This document shows, piece after piece, positions 48,302 to 57,188 of a DNA stretch of 64,000 bases. Position 1 is the stretch's first letter. Every line of letters begins with the position of its first letter. The notes beneath the pieces are model-generated. The model did not search any database. It was given only the letters and a program-made list of their open reading frames with translations, and had not been told where the DNA came from. The stretch comes from VBCG01 sp044226535 (lineage in GTDB: Bacteria; Pseudomonadota; Gammaproteobacteria; Burkholderiales; Casimicrobiaceae), in assembly GCA_044226535.1 (NCBI GenBank), contig JBGAGT010000007.1, positions 124,001 to 188,000 on the forward strand, given 5' to 3'. The position numbers and the translations under genes were made by a program.

Positions 48302-50506
48302 CTAGGGGGGCGTCGGCAGCGAGAACTCGCGCTGGAAGAACATCGCCATCTGCGCGCGCGTGACCGTGAGATCGGGGCAGTAGGTCGTCGCCGTGCAGCC
48401 GTTGGTCACGCCCATCTTGTAGAGCATCTCGATCCACGCGGCTTGCGGGTGGCTCGCCGGGACGTCGGTGAACACCTTGCCGGTCGCGGCGGGCGGCGTG
48501 TAGCTCCCGCCGTAGCGGCCCTTGACCAGCATCATCGACATGGAGGCGCGCGTGACGAGGTCGTCGGGGCAGAAGCGCAGCGGATTGGTCCCGCAACCCG
48601 GGTCGATTCCGTCGGCATAGAACTGCTCGACCGGGCCCGCGGCGGGGTTGTCCTTGGGCACGTCGCTGAACTTGCCGGTCGGCGAGTACTTGTAGTTGAA
48701 GCCGCGCTTCTCGCGCTCCATGAACATCGCCATCTGCGCGCGCGTGACCATCTGCTCGGGGCAGAACATCGGGGGGTTCGCGCTGCAGCCGTTGGTCACC
48801 TGGTTCCAGCGCAGCGTCTCGATCGGCAGGTAGGCCGCATAGTCCACCGGGACGTCGACGAAGCTCGGGCGCGCGGGTGCGGTGACGGTGACGGTGAGCG
48901 CGGAGGCGGTCGCCGACACCACGGTGATCGACACGCCGTACTCGTCGCTGAACGTCTGGCCCGGGAGCAGGGCGCCATCGGTGAACGCGCTGGTGGCCGG
49001 CGTCATGTCGAGGTACTCGGTATCGTCGCCGCAGCCGCTGCAGATGGTTTCGAACGGCGAGGCGACGTGGATCTGCGCGCCGTTCACCGGGAAGGCAGAC
49101 AGGCCGGCGTCGAAGCCGAGCGGCTGGCGGAATTCGATCCAGTAGCTTCGGTAGCGATTGGCCTTCACCTGGACGGCGTACCGGCTCGCCCCGCCCGCCT
49201 CGATCGGCGAAATGGTGTAGGTCGCGGTGCCGGCGGTGTGGTTGTAGACGCTGCCCGTGGCGATCCAGCCGAGGTAGTTCTTCTGGAAGGCGTTGAAATG
49301 CATCGCGCGGTTGTTGCCCATCACGTCGAACGGATCGCCGTATTCCGACGCCGTGCAGGGCGCGGTGATCACGGTGGCGCCGCAGTCGAGGCTCGCCGCG
49401 TGCAGGAGCCCGTAGTTGTGGCCGATCTCGTGCCCGATGACCAGCAGGCTGGTGGTCTGCTTGATGTAGGCGCGGCCCCAGCCGACGTAGGCGAGGCCCG
49501 CCCAGCCGCAGTTGAACGGGGCGCTCTCGAACAGGTAGACGAGGTTGGTGTAGCTGGCGACCGTGTAGCCGGCGGCCGTGGCCGCGGCCTCGGCGAGCGT
49601 GGCGATCACGTTGATGTCGCACTGCTTGTTGTTGTTGGCGTCGAGCGGCACGATGCCGTTCGCCTTGAGCCATGCGCCTCCCACGTTCGCCACCGTGCCG
49701 TCGAGCAGGTGGCCGCCGAACGACACATCGCGGTAGTACTCGGCGACGCTCTGCGTCGGGGAAGCGCCGAATACGGCGGTGCTGATCGACGCGGTGGTGA
49801 ACGGGTCGGCGTTGTAGGTGTAGGGCGTGACCTTGTTGCTGGGGAACTTGATCGGGATCACCAGCACCTTGTTGGTGACTGCGGCAGCGAGCATGTCGCT
49901 CGCACCGCCCGCGGCGGGCCGCTCGAGGATGATCACGCGGTCGGCGAACATCTGGCCGTCGCCGAGGAAGGTGCCCGTCACGGCGACCTTCATGCCGTTG
50001 GACAGCGCGTCGATGCCCTGCAACAGCACGAGCTCGGTCATGCTGCCGTCGGGCGCCACCACCGAGTAGAAGAAGCGGCTGGCGCCTCCGTCGAAGTTGT
50101 CGGCATGCCCGAGGCGCAGTGTCCCCGAGACCTCCAGCGCGGCCGGCGCCGCCGCGGACTTGATGCTGCCGCGGTCGTCGCGCGTGGCGCTCGCGACGTC
50201 GAGGGTCGCGAGCTCGGCGCCCCCGCTGACGTGGTAAGCACTTCCAGGCGTCATGCCGGCAGCGGTGATGCCGCGCAGCAGGTAGCGCTCGCCGCTCGAC
50301 GTTTCCAGCGCGATGAATCGCCGCGTGGCGCCGCTCGTCGCGTCGGTCACGGTGATGGACCGCGCGACACCGTCGAGCGTGACGTTCCGCGCGACGACCG
50401 CGCGAGGTACGTCGTGCGCGCCGTCGGTGTGGCCGCCGTGCGCCGAGGCGAACGAGGCCGCGAACGCCATGGCCCACGCCGCCACGAAACCCGTAGTCCG
50501 GATCAT
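48302..50506 (-). CDS. Secreted gametolysin-like (M11) metalloprotease with three SLH repeats
   Basis: 734 residues from ATG 50506, preceded by GGGGAG. Signal peptide cleaved near FASA-HGG (about 22). Zinc site HEIGHNYGLLH at 359-369 and a Met-turn DVMGN at 394-398 match the M11/gametolysin type. A beta-rich domain follows to about 545. Three SLH repeats at about 548-598, 612-664 and 678-727 each hold a GC ... [YF]CP pair and a VTRAQMA or VTRASMS element. It differs in family from the M12-like protease nearby but shares the anchor. Substrate unknown. Confidence 0.86.
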   Translation of the reverse strand: MIRTTGFVAAWAMAFAASFASAHGGHTDGAHDVPRAVVARNVTLDGVARSITVTDATSGATRRFIALETSSGERYLLRGITAAGMTPGSAYHVSGGAELATLDVASATRDDRGSIKSAAAPAALEVSGTLRLGHADNFDGGASRFFYSVVAPDGSMTELVLLQGIDALSNGMKVAVTGTFLGDGQMFADRVIILERPAAGGASDMLAAAVTNKVLVIPIKFPSNKVTPYTYNADPFTTASISTAVFGASPTQSVAEYYRDVSFGGHLLDGTVANVGGAWLKANGIVPLDANNNKQCDINVIATLAEAAATAAGYTVASYTNLVYLFESAPFNCGWAGLAYVGWGRAYIKQTTSLLVIGHEIGHNYGLLHAASLDCGATVITAPCTASEYGDPFDVMGNNRAMHFNAFQKNYLGWIATGSVYNHTAGTATYTISPIEAGGASRYAVQVKANRYRSYWIEFRQPLGFDAGLSAFPVNGAQIHVASPFETICSGCGDDTEYLDMTPATSAFTDGALLPGQTFSDEYGVSITVVSATASALTVTVTAPARPSFVDVPVDYAAYLPIETLRWNQVTNGCSANPPMFCPEQMVTRAQMAMFMEREKRGFNYKYSPTGKFSDVPKDNPAAGPVEQFYADGIDPGCGTNPLRFCPDDLVTRASMSMMLVKGRYGGSYTPPAATGKVFTDVPASHPQAAWIEMLYKMGVTNGCTATTYCPDLTVTRAQMAMFFQREFSLPTPP

Positions 50507-50576
50507 CCCAAGTCTCCCCAAGCGGTCGAACCCCGCCATTATGACATTGGCATGGCGGCGGTTCCCCCGATGCGCC

Positions 50577-50654
50577 GTCATCCCCGCGAAACATGCCCCC
50601 GAATGCGGTTGTCGGGGGCGGGGACCCATGGAGTCCCGCTTTCGCGGGAATGAC
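50577..50654. repeat. REP pair, first unit interrupted by a secondary hairpin
   Basis: A gtcatccccgcgaa half and a gcggggaccca half at 50577-50628 are separated by an inserted stem (gcccccga ... tcgggggc); an inverted REP gtcccgctttcgcgggaatgac follows at 50632-50654. It lies between the divergent M11 protease gene and the SMR-like gene. Confidence 0.75.
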
Positions 50655-50791
50655 CGACATGCCTCGCAAGGCGCCTACCCCGCAAACATCGCGCCCAAGG
50701 CGCGCTCCGCTCTATAACCGATTGATTATCTGCGCTAAACTTCGGCATTGCGGTGCCGTTCATGGGTCTTCGAGCGCCGCCTGGAGGACGC

Positions 50792-51154
50792 TTGAACGCT
50801 CGTTGGGCGGTGACGGTGACGCTTTTCGCGGCCTACGTGGCGTGCACGTCGGCGGGGCTCTTGCTCTTCAAGGCGGGCTGGCCGCGGCTTGCGCAGGCCT
50901 TCGCCGAGCACGCCCCGCTGTGGAGGCCCGCCGCGATCCCCGCGCTGGGTGCCTGCCTGTACGTCACCTCGTTCCTGCTGTGGCTCGCGATTGTCACGCG
51001 CCTGCCGCTGACCATCGCCTATCCGATCGCCATCGGGCTTTCGCTGCTGGCGGTCACCGCGGGCGCGGTCGCCTGGCTGGGCGAGAGCATGACCCTCGCG
51101 CGCGTGTCGGGAACGTTGCTGATCCTCGCCGGCGTGGTGCTGATCACGCGCTGA
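50792..51154 (+). CDS. Small four-helix EamA/SMR-like transporter
   Basis: About 120 residues with four transmembrane helices (about 5-25, 45-65, 70-90 and 97-117). The third helix has PLTIAYPIAIGLSLLAVTAG, as in SMR/EmrE-like and EamA half-size proteins (cf. AYAIWSGVG of EmrE). TTG 50792 with GGAGG just upstream is chosen because family members begin directly at helix 1; ATG 50762 and GTG 50753 are alternatives. The 3' end overlaps mtnA tail to tail by 11 bp. Substrate unknown. Confidence 0.65.
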   Translation: MNARWAVTVTLFAAYVACTSAGLLLFKAGWPRLAQAFAEHAPLWRPAAIPALGACLYVTSFLLWLAIVTRLPLTIAYPIAIGLSLLAVTAGAVAWLGESMTLARVSGTLLILAGVVLITR

Positions 51155-52310
51155 GCCGTTCGCCGCGCAAACCCTCGTGCAGTGCCTCCGCGCTGCCGTA
51201 GAGGCCGCGCTCGGTGAGCCATCCGCTGACGAGCCTCGCCGGCGTCACGTCGAACGCAGGATTGAGCGCACGCGACCCGGCCGGGCCGATCGCGACCTCG
51301 CGCGCGACGCCGTCGGCGTCGTGTCCCGCGACGCACATCACCTCCGACGCGGCGCGGTGCTCGATCGGCGTGTCGTCGCCGCGCGCGAGCGAGGCGTCGA
51401 AGCTCGGCGAGGGCAGCGCCACGTAGAACGGCACGCCGTTGTCGCGCGCGGCGAGCGCCTTGTCGTAGGTGCCGATCTTGTTGCAGACGTCGCCGTTGCG
51501 CGTGACGCGGTCGGCACCCACGATCACCAGGTCGACGCCGCCCGCGCGCAACAGCGCGCCGCTCGCGCCGTCGACGAAGACGGTGTGCGCGATGCCGCGT
51601 TGCGCCATCTCCCATGCCGTCAGCTTCGCGCCCTGCATCCGCGGACGCGTCTCGCTGACCAGCACCTCGAGGTCGATGCCCTCGGCGTGGGCGAGGAACA
51701 GCGGCGCGGTGGCGGTGCCGTAGCCCAGCGTCGCCAGCGCGCCGGTGTTGCAATGGGTCATGACGCTGACGCGCCCGCCGTTGCGCGACGCCGCCTCGCG
51801 CAGCAGCGCGAGGCCGTGCACGCCGATGGCGTGGTTGATCGCGACGTCCTCGGCGGCGATGCGATCGGCCTCGTCCCAGGCCGCGTCGGCGCGCGCCGAG
51901 GGTGCGAGCGGGGCGACACGCGCACGCACGCGCGACAGCGCCCATCGCAGGTTGACGGCCGTGGGGCGCGCGGCGTCGAGCGCCGCGAATGCGCGGGCCA
52001 GCGAGTCGTCGCCGGCGTCGCGGTCGAGCGCCATGGCGAGGCCGTAAGCGCCGACGGCGCCGATCAGCGGCGCGCCCCGCACCCACATCGCGGCGATGGC
52101 GCGCGCGGCCGTTTCCGCGTCGCCGATGCGCACCGTGACCAACTCGGCAGGCAGCGCGCGCTGGTCGATCACCTCGATGGAACGCGCCCCGGGTTCGTGC
52201 GCGAGCGAGCGGTAGCGGCCGGGGTCGGGCGGCGCGGTGCTCGTGGAGGGCGTGGGGCCGGCGGGCATGCCGCCCGCAGGGGCCGCGGACCCCGGTGCTG
52301 TCCCGCTCAC
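51144..52310 (-). CDS. mtnA: S-methyl-5-thioribose-1-phosphate isomerase
   Basis: About 388 residues from GTG 52310, which overlaps the previous stop (GTGA); ATG 52268 is an alternative. Landmarks: VIDQRALPAELV, MWVRGAPLIGAVGAYGLAMA, VMTHCNTGALATLGYGTA with the catalytic Cys, VLVSETRPRMQGAKLTAWEM and VIVGADRVTRNGDVCNKIGT with the catalytic Asp. It isomerises methylthioribose-1-phosphate to methylthioribulose-1-phosphate in the methionine salvage pathway. The N-terminal 40 residues are a Pro/Ala/Ser-rich extension not usual for the family. Confidence 0.93.
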   Translation of the reverse strand: MSGTAPGSAAPAGGMPAGPTPSTSTAPPDPGRYRSLAHEPGARSIEVIDQRALPAELVTVRIGDAETAARAIAAMWVRGAPLIGAVGAYGLAMALDRDAGDDSLARAFAALDAARPTAVNLRWALSRVRARVAPLAPSARADAAWDEADRIAAEDVAINHAIGVHGLALLREAASRNGGRVSVMTHCNTGALATLGYGTATAPLFLAHAEGIDLEVLVSETRPRMQGAKLTAWEMAQRGIAHTVFVDGASGALLRAGGVDLVIVGADRVTRNGDVCNKIGTYDKALAARDNGVPFYVALPSPSFDASLARGDDTPIEHRAASEVMCVAGHDADGVAREVAIGPAGSRALNPAFDVTPARLVSGWLTERGLYGSAEALHEGLRGERLSA

Positions 52311-54340
52311 CGCTTCAGCACCTGCACGATGTTGTTGAAATCGTCGGTCCACAGCCGCCAGCCGGGGCGCGGCTCGATGGCCGAGGCGACGTCCTTGATC
52401 GAGTCGCGGCCCAGCACGCTGTCGTTGCGCGCCACCAGCACCCAGTCGGAGACCGATGCGAGCTCGCCGGCGCCGCTGTCGTCGACGTGCACGGCGACGA
52501 GGCCGTGCGCGCGCGCGATGGCGTCGACCACCGGCGCCAGGGCGAGGAAGCGGTTGGTGACGTGGAAGGCGATCACGCCGTCGGGCTTCATGTGCCGCAG
52601 GTACACGCCCATCGCCTCGTCGGTGATGAGGTGGACGGGGATCGCGTCGCTGGAGAACGCATCGATCGCCAGCACGTCGAACTGCTGCGGCGGCTCGCGC
52701 TCGAGCGACAGCCGCGCGTCGCCCAGCACCGTCTCGATGGTGGCGTCGCTGTCGCGCAGGTAGCTGAAGTACTCCTTGGCGATGCCGATGACCGCGGGGT
52801 TGATGTCGTAGATGCGGAACACGTCGCCCTTGGCACCCCAGGCCGCCACCGTGCCGGTGCCGAGCCCGATCATGCCGAGGCGAAGGGGCTCGAGGCGCGG
52901 GTTGAGCGTCTCGAGCAGCACGCCGAGGCCCGAGGTCGCGGTGTAGTAGGTCGAGGGCTCGCGCACGCGATCGGGGGAGAGGTACTGGTTGCCGTGCATG
53001 ATGGTGCCGTGGATCAGCGACCGGTGCAGCGAGTCGCCGCTGCCCGATTCCTGCACGCGCAGGATCCCGTAGAAGTTGCGCGCGACGAAGATCGTCGAGT
53101 CGTAGAACTGGCGGATCGACCACGCCGACGCGCCGATGGTGCCGAGCAGCGCGACCACGGCGAGCGCACCGCGCGGCAACCCGCCGGCGCGGCTTCGCAG
53201 CACCAGCAGCAGGGCGCAGGCGACCAGCCCGAAGCCGAGCTCGAATCCCGCGCGCAGGAACATCGGCGCCGCGATGCCGACCAGCGCGGCGCCCAGCGCG
53301 CCCCCCAGCGCGACCATCAGGTAGAAGCGCGTGAGGTAGCGCGGCGAGGGCCGCGTCGAGGCGAGCTCGCCGTGGCAGAACATGCAGGCGACGAAAAGGC
53401 CCGCGCAGGACACGCCGAACTGCAACGCGAGCTCGTGGGTGACCCGCGAGTCGGCGAGCGTCCAGGCCATCGCGCCGAGCGCCAGCGCGGCGAGCACGTG
53501 GAAGAGACCGCGGCGGTACCAGCGGTCGCTGTCGAAGCACAGGATGAAGGTGGCGAGGTAGATCGTCAGCGGCACGATCCACAAGAGCGGCACCGCGGCG
53601 ACGTTCTCCGCGATGTGGTTGCTCACCGCGAGCAGCAGCACCGAGCCGACCGCGGCCAGCGCGATCCACAGGAGCTGCAGCGACCCGGCGGGCGCCACGC
53701 GCTCGGCTGCGCCCGCTGGCGCCGAGGTGGCGAGCGGCAGCGCCCGCGCGTCCCGCGGCAATGATTGCAGCGTGCGCCAGGCGAGCGCGGAGCACAGCAG
53801 CGCGAACACTGCGAACCCCCACGACCACCACGACGCCTGGTCGCGCGTGGCGATCCACGGCTCGATGGCGAAGGGGTAGCCGACGAGCGCGAGCATCGAC
53901 GCGAAGTTCGACAGCGCGAACAGCCGATAGGGGCTGCGTCCCGGGAAGCGCCGCGCGAACCACGCCTGCACCAGCGGGCTGGTCGTCGACAGCGCGAAGT
54001 AGGGCGGCCCGATGGTGACGACGAGCAGGCCGAGGATCAGCCAGGCCGGGTTCTCGCCGCCGGCGGGCTTCCAGTGCGCGGCGGGGATGATGGGCAGGCA
54101 GGCGATCGCCGCGACCAGCACCAGCCCGTGCAGCATCGCGCCGCGGTCGGCGCGCATCCGGCGCGCCACCACGTCGGCGTAGGCATAGCCCGCGAGCAGC
54201 GTCGACTGGAAGAACACGAGGCAGGTGGTCCACACGGCCGCCGAGCCGCCGAACCACGGCAGGATCTGCTTCGCGATGATCGGCTGGACCAGGAACAGCA
54301 GGAACGCCGAGAGGAAGATGGTCGCCGCGTACAGACCCAT
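52307..54340 (-). CDS. Membrane-fused spermidine synthase-like protein
   Basis: 677 residues from ATG 54340. About ten to twelve hydrophobic helices occupy residues 1-420 (AATIFLSAFLLFLVQPIIAK at the start). The C-terminal 250 residues are a spermidine-synthase-type Rossmann domain (LGMIGLGTGTVAAWGAKGDV, YDINPAVIGIAKEYFSYLRD, DVLAIDAFSSDAIPVHLITD, where D-x-F-S-S-D replaces the usual D-S-T-D). Polyamine synthesis yields methylthioadenosine, which the coupled mtnA helps recycle. Activity of this fused family is not well established; other aminopropyl-like transfers are possible. Confidence 0.8.
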   Translation of the reverse strand: MGLYAATIFLSAFLLFLVQPIIAKQILPWFGGSAAVWTTCLVFFQSTLLAGYAYADVVARRMRADRGAMLHGLVLVAAIACLPIIPAAHWKPAGGENPAWLILGLLVVTIGPPYFALSTTSPLVQAWFARRFPGRSPYRLFALSNFASMLALVGYPFAIEPWIATRDQASWWSWGFAVFALLCSALAWRTLQSLPRDARALPLATSAPAGAAERVAPAGSLQLLWIALAAVGSVLLLAVSNHIAENVAAVPLLWIVPLTIYLATFILCFDSDRWYRRGLFHVLAALALGAMAWTLADSRVTHELALQFGVSCAGLFVACMFCHGELASTRPSPRYLTRFYLMVALGGALGAALVGIAAPMFLRAGFELGFGLVACALLLVLRSRAGGLPRGALAVVALLGTIGASAWSIRQFYDSTIFVARNFYGILRVQESGSGDSLHRSLIHGTIMHGNQYLSPDRVREPSTYYTATSGLGVLLETLNPRLEPLRLGMIGLGTGTVAAWGAKGDVFRIYDINPAVIGIAKEYFSYLRDSDATIETVLGDARLSLEREPPQQFDVLAIDAFSSDAIPVHLITDEAMGVYLRHMKPDGVIAFHVTNRFLALAPVVDAIARAHGLVAVHVDDSGAGELASVSDWVLVARNDSVLGRDSIKDVASAIEPRPGWRLWTDDFNNIVQVLKR

Positions 54341-54367
54341 GGCGCCATTGTACGGGGCAGGCGAACC

Positions 54368-54513
54368 GTCATCCCCGCGCAAGCGGGGAACTACATCGTC
54401 ATCCCCGCGCAAGCGGGGACCCATGGGTTCCCGCTTGCGCGGGAATGACAGCGAGTGGGTTCCCGCTTGCGCGGGAATGACGGCGGGTGGGTTCCCGCTT
54501 GCGCGGGAATGAC
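54368..54513. repeat. Array of five REP units
   Basis: Two direct units (gtcatccccgcgcaagcggg at 54368 and 54398) are followed by three inverted units (gttcccgcttgcgcgggaat near 54427, 54459 and 54491). The variant loop caag (not aaag) is shared with the array at 59304. The array fills the gap between the divergent ends of the spermidine-synthase-like and hemerythrin genes. Confidence 0.88.
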
Positions 54514-54522
54514 GGTCCCGTG

Positions 54523-55236
54523 CTACGCGGCGGCGAGGCCCTCGGCGAGCTTCGACCACTCGCGGTCGTCGAGGTGGGGCTCGATGGCGGCGAGCGCGGC
54601 CTCGAAGGCGGGCGCCGGGACCACCGCGCGCAGGCGCTTCATCATCGCCAGGCGCTCGGCCGGCGGCAGCGCCGGAACCATCCATCGCAGGTTGCCCATC
54701 ATCTGCGCGGGCGGGACCGAGCCGATGATGCGTGCCTCGATGGCGAGGATCTCCTCGTCGGTGAACGCCTCCCACAGCGCGGCGTTGTTGTCGCGCTCCT
54801 CGGCGGCCATGTGCACCAAGTTGTCGGCGACGAAGGCCCCGAGGTCGCGCGACAGCACGGACAGCGCGTCGGGACGCCGGTCCTGCGTGGCGCTGCGGAT
54901 CGCCTCGACGTCCGCCGCGAGGCGCGCGAGCGCCTGCACGTGGTCCTCGTGGTCGAGGGCGATGGGCGCGGTGGCGCCCGGGCGGCGCGCCTCGATGGCG
55001 GGATGGACGAGGGTGTTCTCGTGGTGCAGGTGCGTCTCGAACATCGCCACCAGCTCGCGCATGCGGAGCGTGAGCGCGGAGAGGTCGGCGGGGTCCGCGG
55101 GGTCGGCGCGTGCCACTGCCGTCAGCGCTTCGCACATGCAGGCGCGCAGGCCGGCGTGCGGGCGGCGATACAGGTCATGCCGCGCCGGGCGCGCAGCGTG
55201 CGCGGCAGGGCGGACGGGAGCTTCGATGTCGATCAT
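54523..55236 (-). CDS. Hemerythrin HHE-domain protein
   Basis: 237 residues. Metal-ligand pattern of a hemerythrin-like four-helix bundle: H in ETHLHHENTLVHPAIE, H in LDHEDHVQALA and H/E in LVHMAAEERDNNAALWEAF, matching the H...HxxxE...H...HxxxE/D spacing. The N-terminal 40 residues include CMCEAL. The C-terminal 60 residues (MMGNLRWMVPALPPAERLAM) are typical of bacterial HHE proteins of this kind. Likely binds a di-iron centre and senses or handles oxygen or nitric oxide. Follows the cytochrome c gene by 49 bp in the same direction. Confidence 0.8.
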   Translation of the reverse strand: MIDIEAPVRPAAHAARPARHDLYRRPHAGLRACMCEALTAVARADPADPADLSALTLRMRELVAMFETHLHHENTLVHPAIEARRPGATAPIALDHEDHVQALARLAADVEAIRSATQDRRPDALSVLSRDLGAFVADNLVHMAAEERDNNAALWEAFTDEEILAIEARIIGSVPPAQMMGNLRWMVPALPPAERLAMMKRLRAVVPAPAFEAALAAIEPHLDDREWSKLAEGLAAA

Positions 55237-55285
55237 GGCTCGGGGGCGATGGGGGATGGTTGGCGAAGGAGCCGCGGGGCTGCGA

Positions 55286-55801
55286 TCAGGGCTTCTTCGG
55301 CGGAGGCAGGTTCTTCACGTCGACGTCCATGTACGGCGCGTCGCTGGTGGCGCCCGGCGGCAGGTAGGCCGGCATGGGCTGGCCGGCGGGGCCGAGCGAG
55401 CGGATGTAGCGGTACATGGCGCGCAGGTCGTCGTCGGACATGTCGCGCAGGGCGAACCAGGGCATCGGCGGGCGGCGCTCCGTGCGCGCATAGACGAGCC
55501 ACTGGTCTTCGCCGACCGTCTGCACCGCGAGCCGGAGGTTCGCGGCGTAGGTCGTGCCCCAGGGGCCACGCCAGCCGACCGGAACGCCGGTGAGCCATTC
55601 GCGCTCGGGGACCGTGCCCCCCGATTGCGGGTATCCGGGGGTGTGGCAATCGTTGCAGCCGCCGATGCGGACCACGTAGCGCCCGCGCGCCAGCGTGGCG
55701 TCGTCGGCGGCGTGGGCGAGGCCGGCGAACAGTGCGCCGAGGAGGAGGCTGGCGATGGCAAGGGTGGCGAGCGGGCGCGCGGGGAGCGGACGAAGGTTCA
55801 T
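55286..55801 (-). CDS. Secreted mono-haem cytochrome c
   Basis: 171 residues from ATG 55801. Signal peptide (LAIASLLLGALFAGLAHA, cleavage near 30), then RGRYVVRIGGCNDCHTPGYP with the CxxCH haem site. Met ligands are available in the C-terminal half (PPMPWFALRDMSDDDLRAMY). The YRYIRSLGP segment is typical of small c-type cytochromes found with dehydrogenases. Periplasmic electron carrier; partner not shown. Probably co-transcribed with the hemerythrin gene downstream. Confidence 0.85.
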   Translation of the reverse strand: MNLRPLPARPLATLAIASLLLGALFAGLAHAADDATLARGRYVVRIGGCNDCHTPGYPQSGGTVPEREWLTGVPVGWRGPWGTTYAANLRLAVQTVGEDQWLVYARTERRPPMPWFALRDMSDDDLRAMYRYIRSLGPAGQPMPAYLPPGATSDAPYMDVDVKNLPPPKKP

Positions 55802-56133
55802 GGTGACGGTCGGGTCGGAGGTTCGACGGTTGGATGGTTCCCGCGGCTGCGGCGGATTCGGCGGCCAGCGGTGCATCGCGGCTGCTACGGCCGGATTGCG
55901 GGGCCGGGTCAGCGAGGCCGCGTAGTGTGCGCAATCATGCGCCGCCGCGCCGCGGTGGCGCGACGACTCGCCACAGCCGCCGACGAACGGCGACACGTGC
56001 CGATGAATCGGGCTTGCCGTCCGGCTTCGGCCGGGGTGGACCGCGCGGCCTCGTATAATCGCCGCGCAGCGACCGCGGGCCGCGTCAGGCGTGCCAGGCG
56101 AGCGCATCCCGCCCCGGCAATCCTTCACCCGCC
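55802..56133. other. Intergenic region with a possible -10 element
   Basis: 332 bp between divergent genes. No convincing gene is seen. A perfect TATAAT lies at 56054-56059, upstream of the dehydrogenase, but no good -35 sits at the right distance. I see no other structure. Confidence 0.5.
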
Positions 56134-57183
56134 ATGCCCACCTTCCAGTCCCAGAAGCTCATCGCGGCGGTCGCCGCCATCGTCGAAGCCGCCGGCAGCC
56201 GCGAGGCCGAGGCGCGTACCGTCGCCACGCGACTCGTCGAGTCCAACCTCGTCGGGCACGATTCGCATGGCGTGCTGCGCGTCGCCAAATACCTCGAATG
56301 GGTGCGCCTGGGCTGGCTCAAGCCCAACGCGACGCCCACCGTCGTGTTCGACAGCCCGGCGCTCGCCATCGTCGACGGCCAGCTTGGCTACGGCCAGGTC
56401 GTGGGCGAGTACGCGACGCGGCTCGGCATCGCCAAGGCCGCGAAATCGGGCATCGCCATGGTCGGGCTGCGCGACAGCGGCCACCTCGGGCGCCTCGGCG
56501 ACTGGGCGGAAATGGCGGCCGACGCGGGGCAGGTGTCGCTGCATTTCCTCAACACCTCGGGGGCGACGCGCGTCGCGCCCTATGGCGGCAGCGACCGGCG
56601 CCTGTCGACCAACCCGCTGGCGGTGGGCATCCCGCTTCCCGGCGGCGCGCACACCATCCTCGACATCACGACGTCGGTGGTGGCCGAGGGCAAGCTGATG
56701 GTCGCCAAGAACAAGGGCGAGCAGGTGCCGCCCGGCTGGATCGTCGACAAGCACGGCAAGCCGACCACCGATCCCAAGGACTTCTACGACGGCGGATCGC
56801 TGCTCACCATCGGCGCGCACAAGGGCTCGGGCCTGTCGATGATCACCGACCTCCTCGCCGGCGCGGTGACCACGGGCCGCAGCTCCGATCCCGGCGACGA
56901 GGTGCTGCGCAACAACATGCTGTCGATCTTCATCGATCCCGCGGTGTACGCGGGCGACGGCAGCGTGCTGGCCGAGGCGAAGCGCTTCGTCGACTACGTC
57001 AAGGCCTCGCCGCCCGCCGACCCCAGGATGCCCGTGCTCGCCCCCGGCGAGATCGAGCGGCGCACGCGCGCGGCGCGCCTCGCCGCGGGCATCGTGCTCG
57101 ACGACACGAGCTATGCCGACCTCGTCGGCGCGGCGGCCTCCGTGGGCATCGACGCGAAGCGGCTCGGCGCGCTGCTCGGCTGA
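56134..57183 (+). CDS. Malate/L-lactate dehydrogenase-family (Ldh_2) oxidoreductase
   Basis: 349 residues. Family landmarks: LVESNLVGHDSHGVLRVAKY (with the conserved DSHG), SGHLGRLGDWAEMAA with the catalytic His, STNPLAVGIPLPGG and GAHKGSGLSMITDLLAGAVT. These NAD(P)-dependent enzymes act on 2-hydroxy or 2-keto acids (malate, lactate, ureidoglycolate, 2,3-diketogulonate). The position beside a uronate module hints at a sugar-acid substrate, but this is inference. Confidence 0.85.
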   Translation: MPTFQSQKLIAAVAAIVEAAGSREAEARTVATRLVESNLVGHDSHGVLRVAKYLEWVRLGWLKPNATPTVVFDSPALAIVDGQLGYGQVVGEYATRLGIAKAAKSGIAMVGLRDSGHLGRLGDWAEMAADAGQVSLHFLNTSGATRVAPYGGSDRRLSTNPLAVGIPLPGGAHTILDITTSVVAEGKLMVAKNKGEQVPPGWIVDKHGKPTTDPKDFYDGGSLLTIGAHKGSGLSMITDLLAGAVTTGRSSDPGDEVLRNNMLSIFIDPAVYAGDGSVLAEAKRFVDYVKASPPADPRMPVLAPGEIERRTRAARLAAGIVLDDTSYADLVGAAASVGIDAKRLGALLG

Positions 57184-57188
57184 CGACC

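Noticed and set aside
51144..54257. A 1037-residue protein joining mtnA to an upstream reading frame
   Set aside because: The upstream part is another frame of the spermidine-synthase-like gene; mtnA has a coupled start at 52310.
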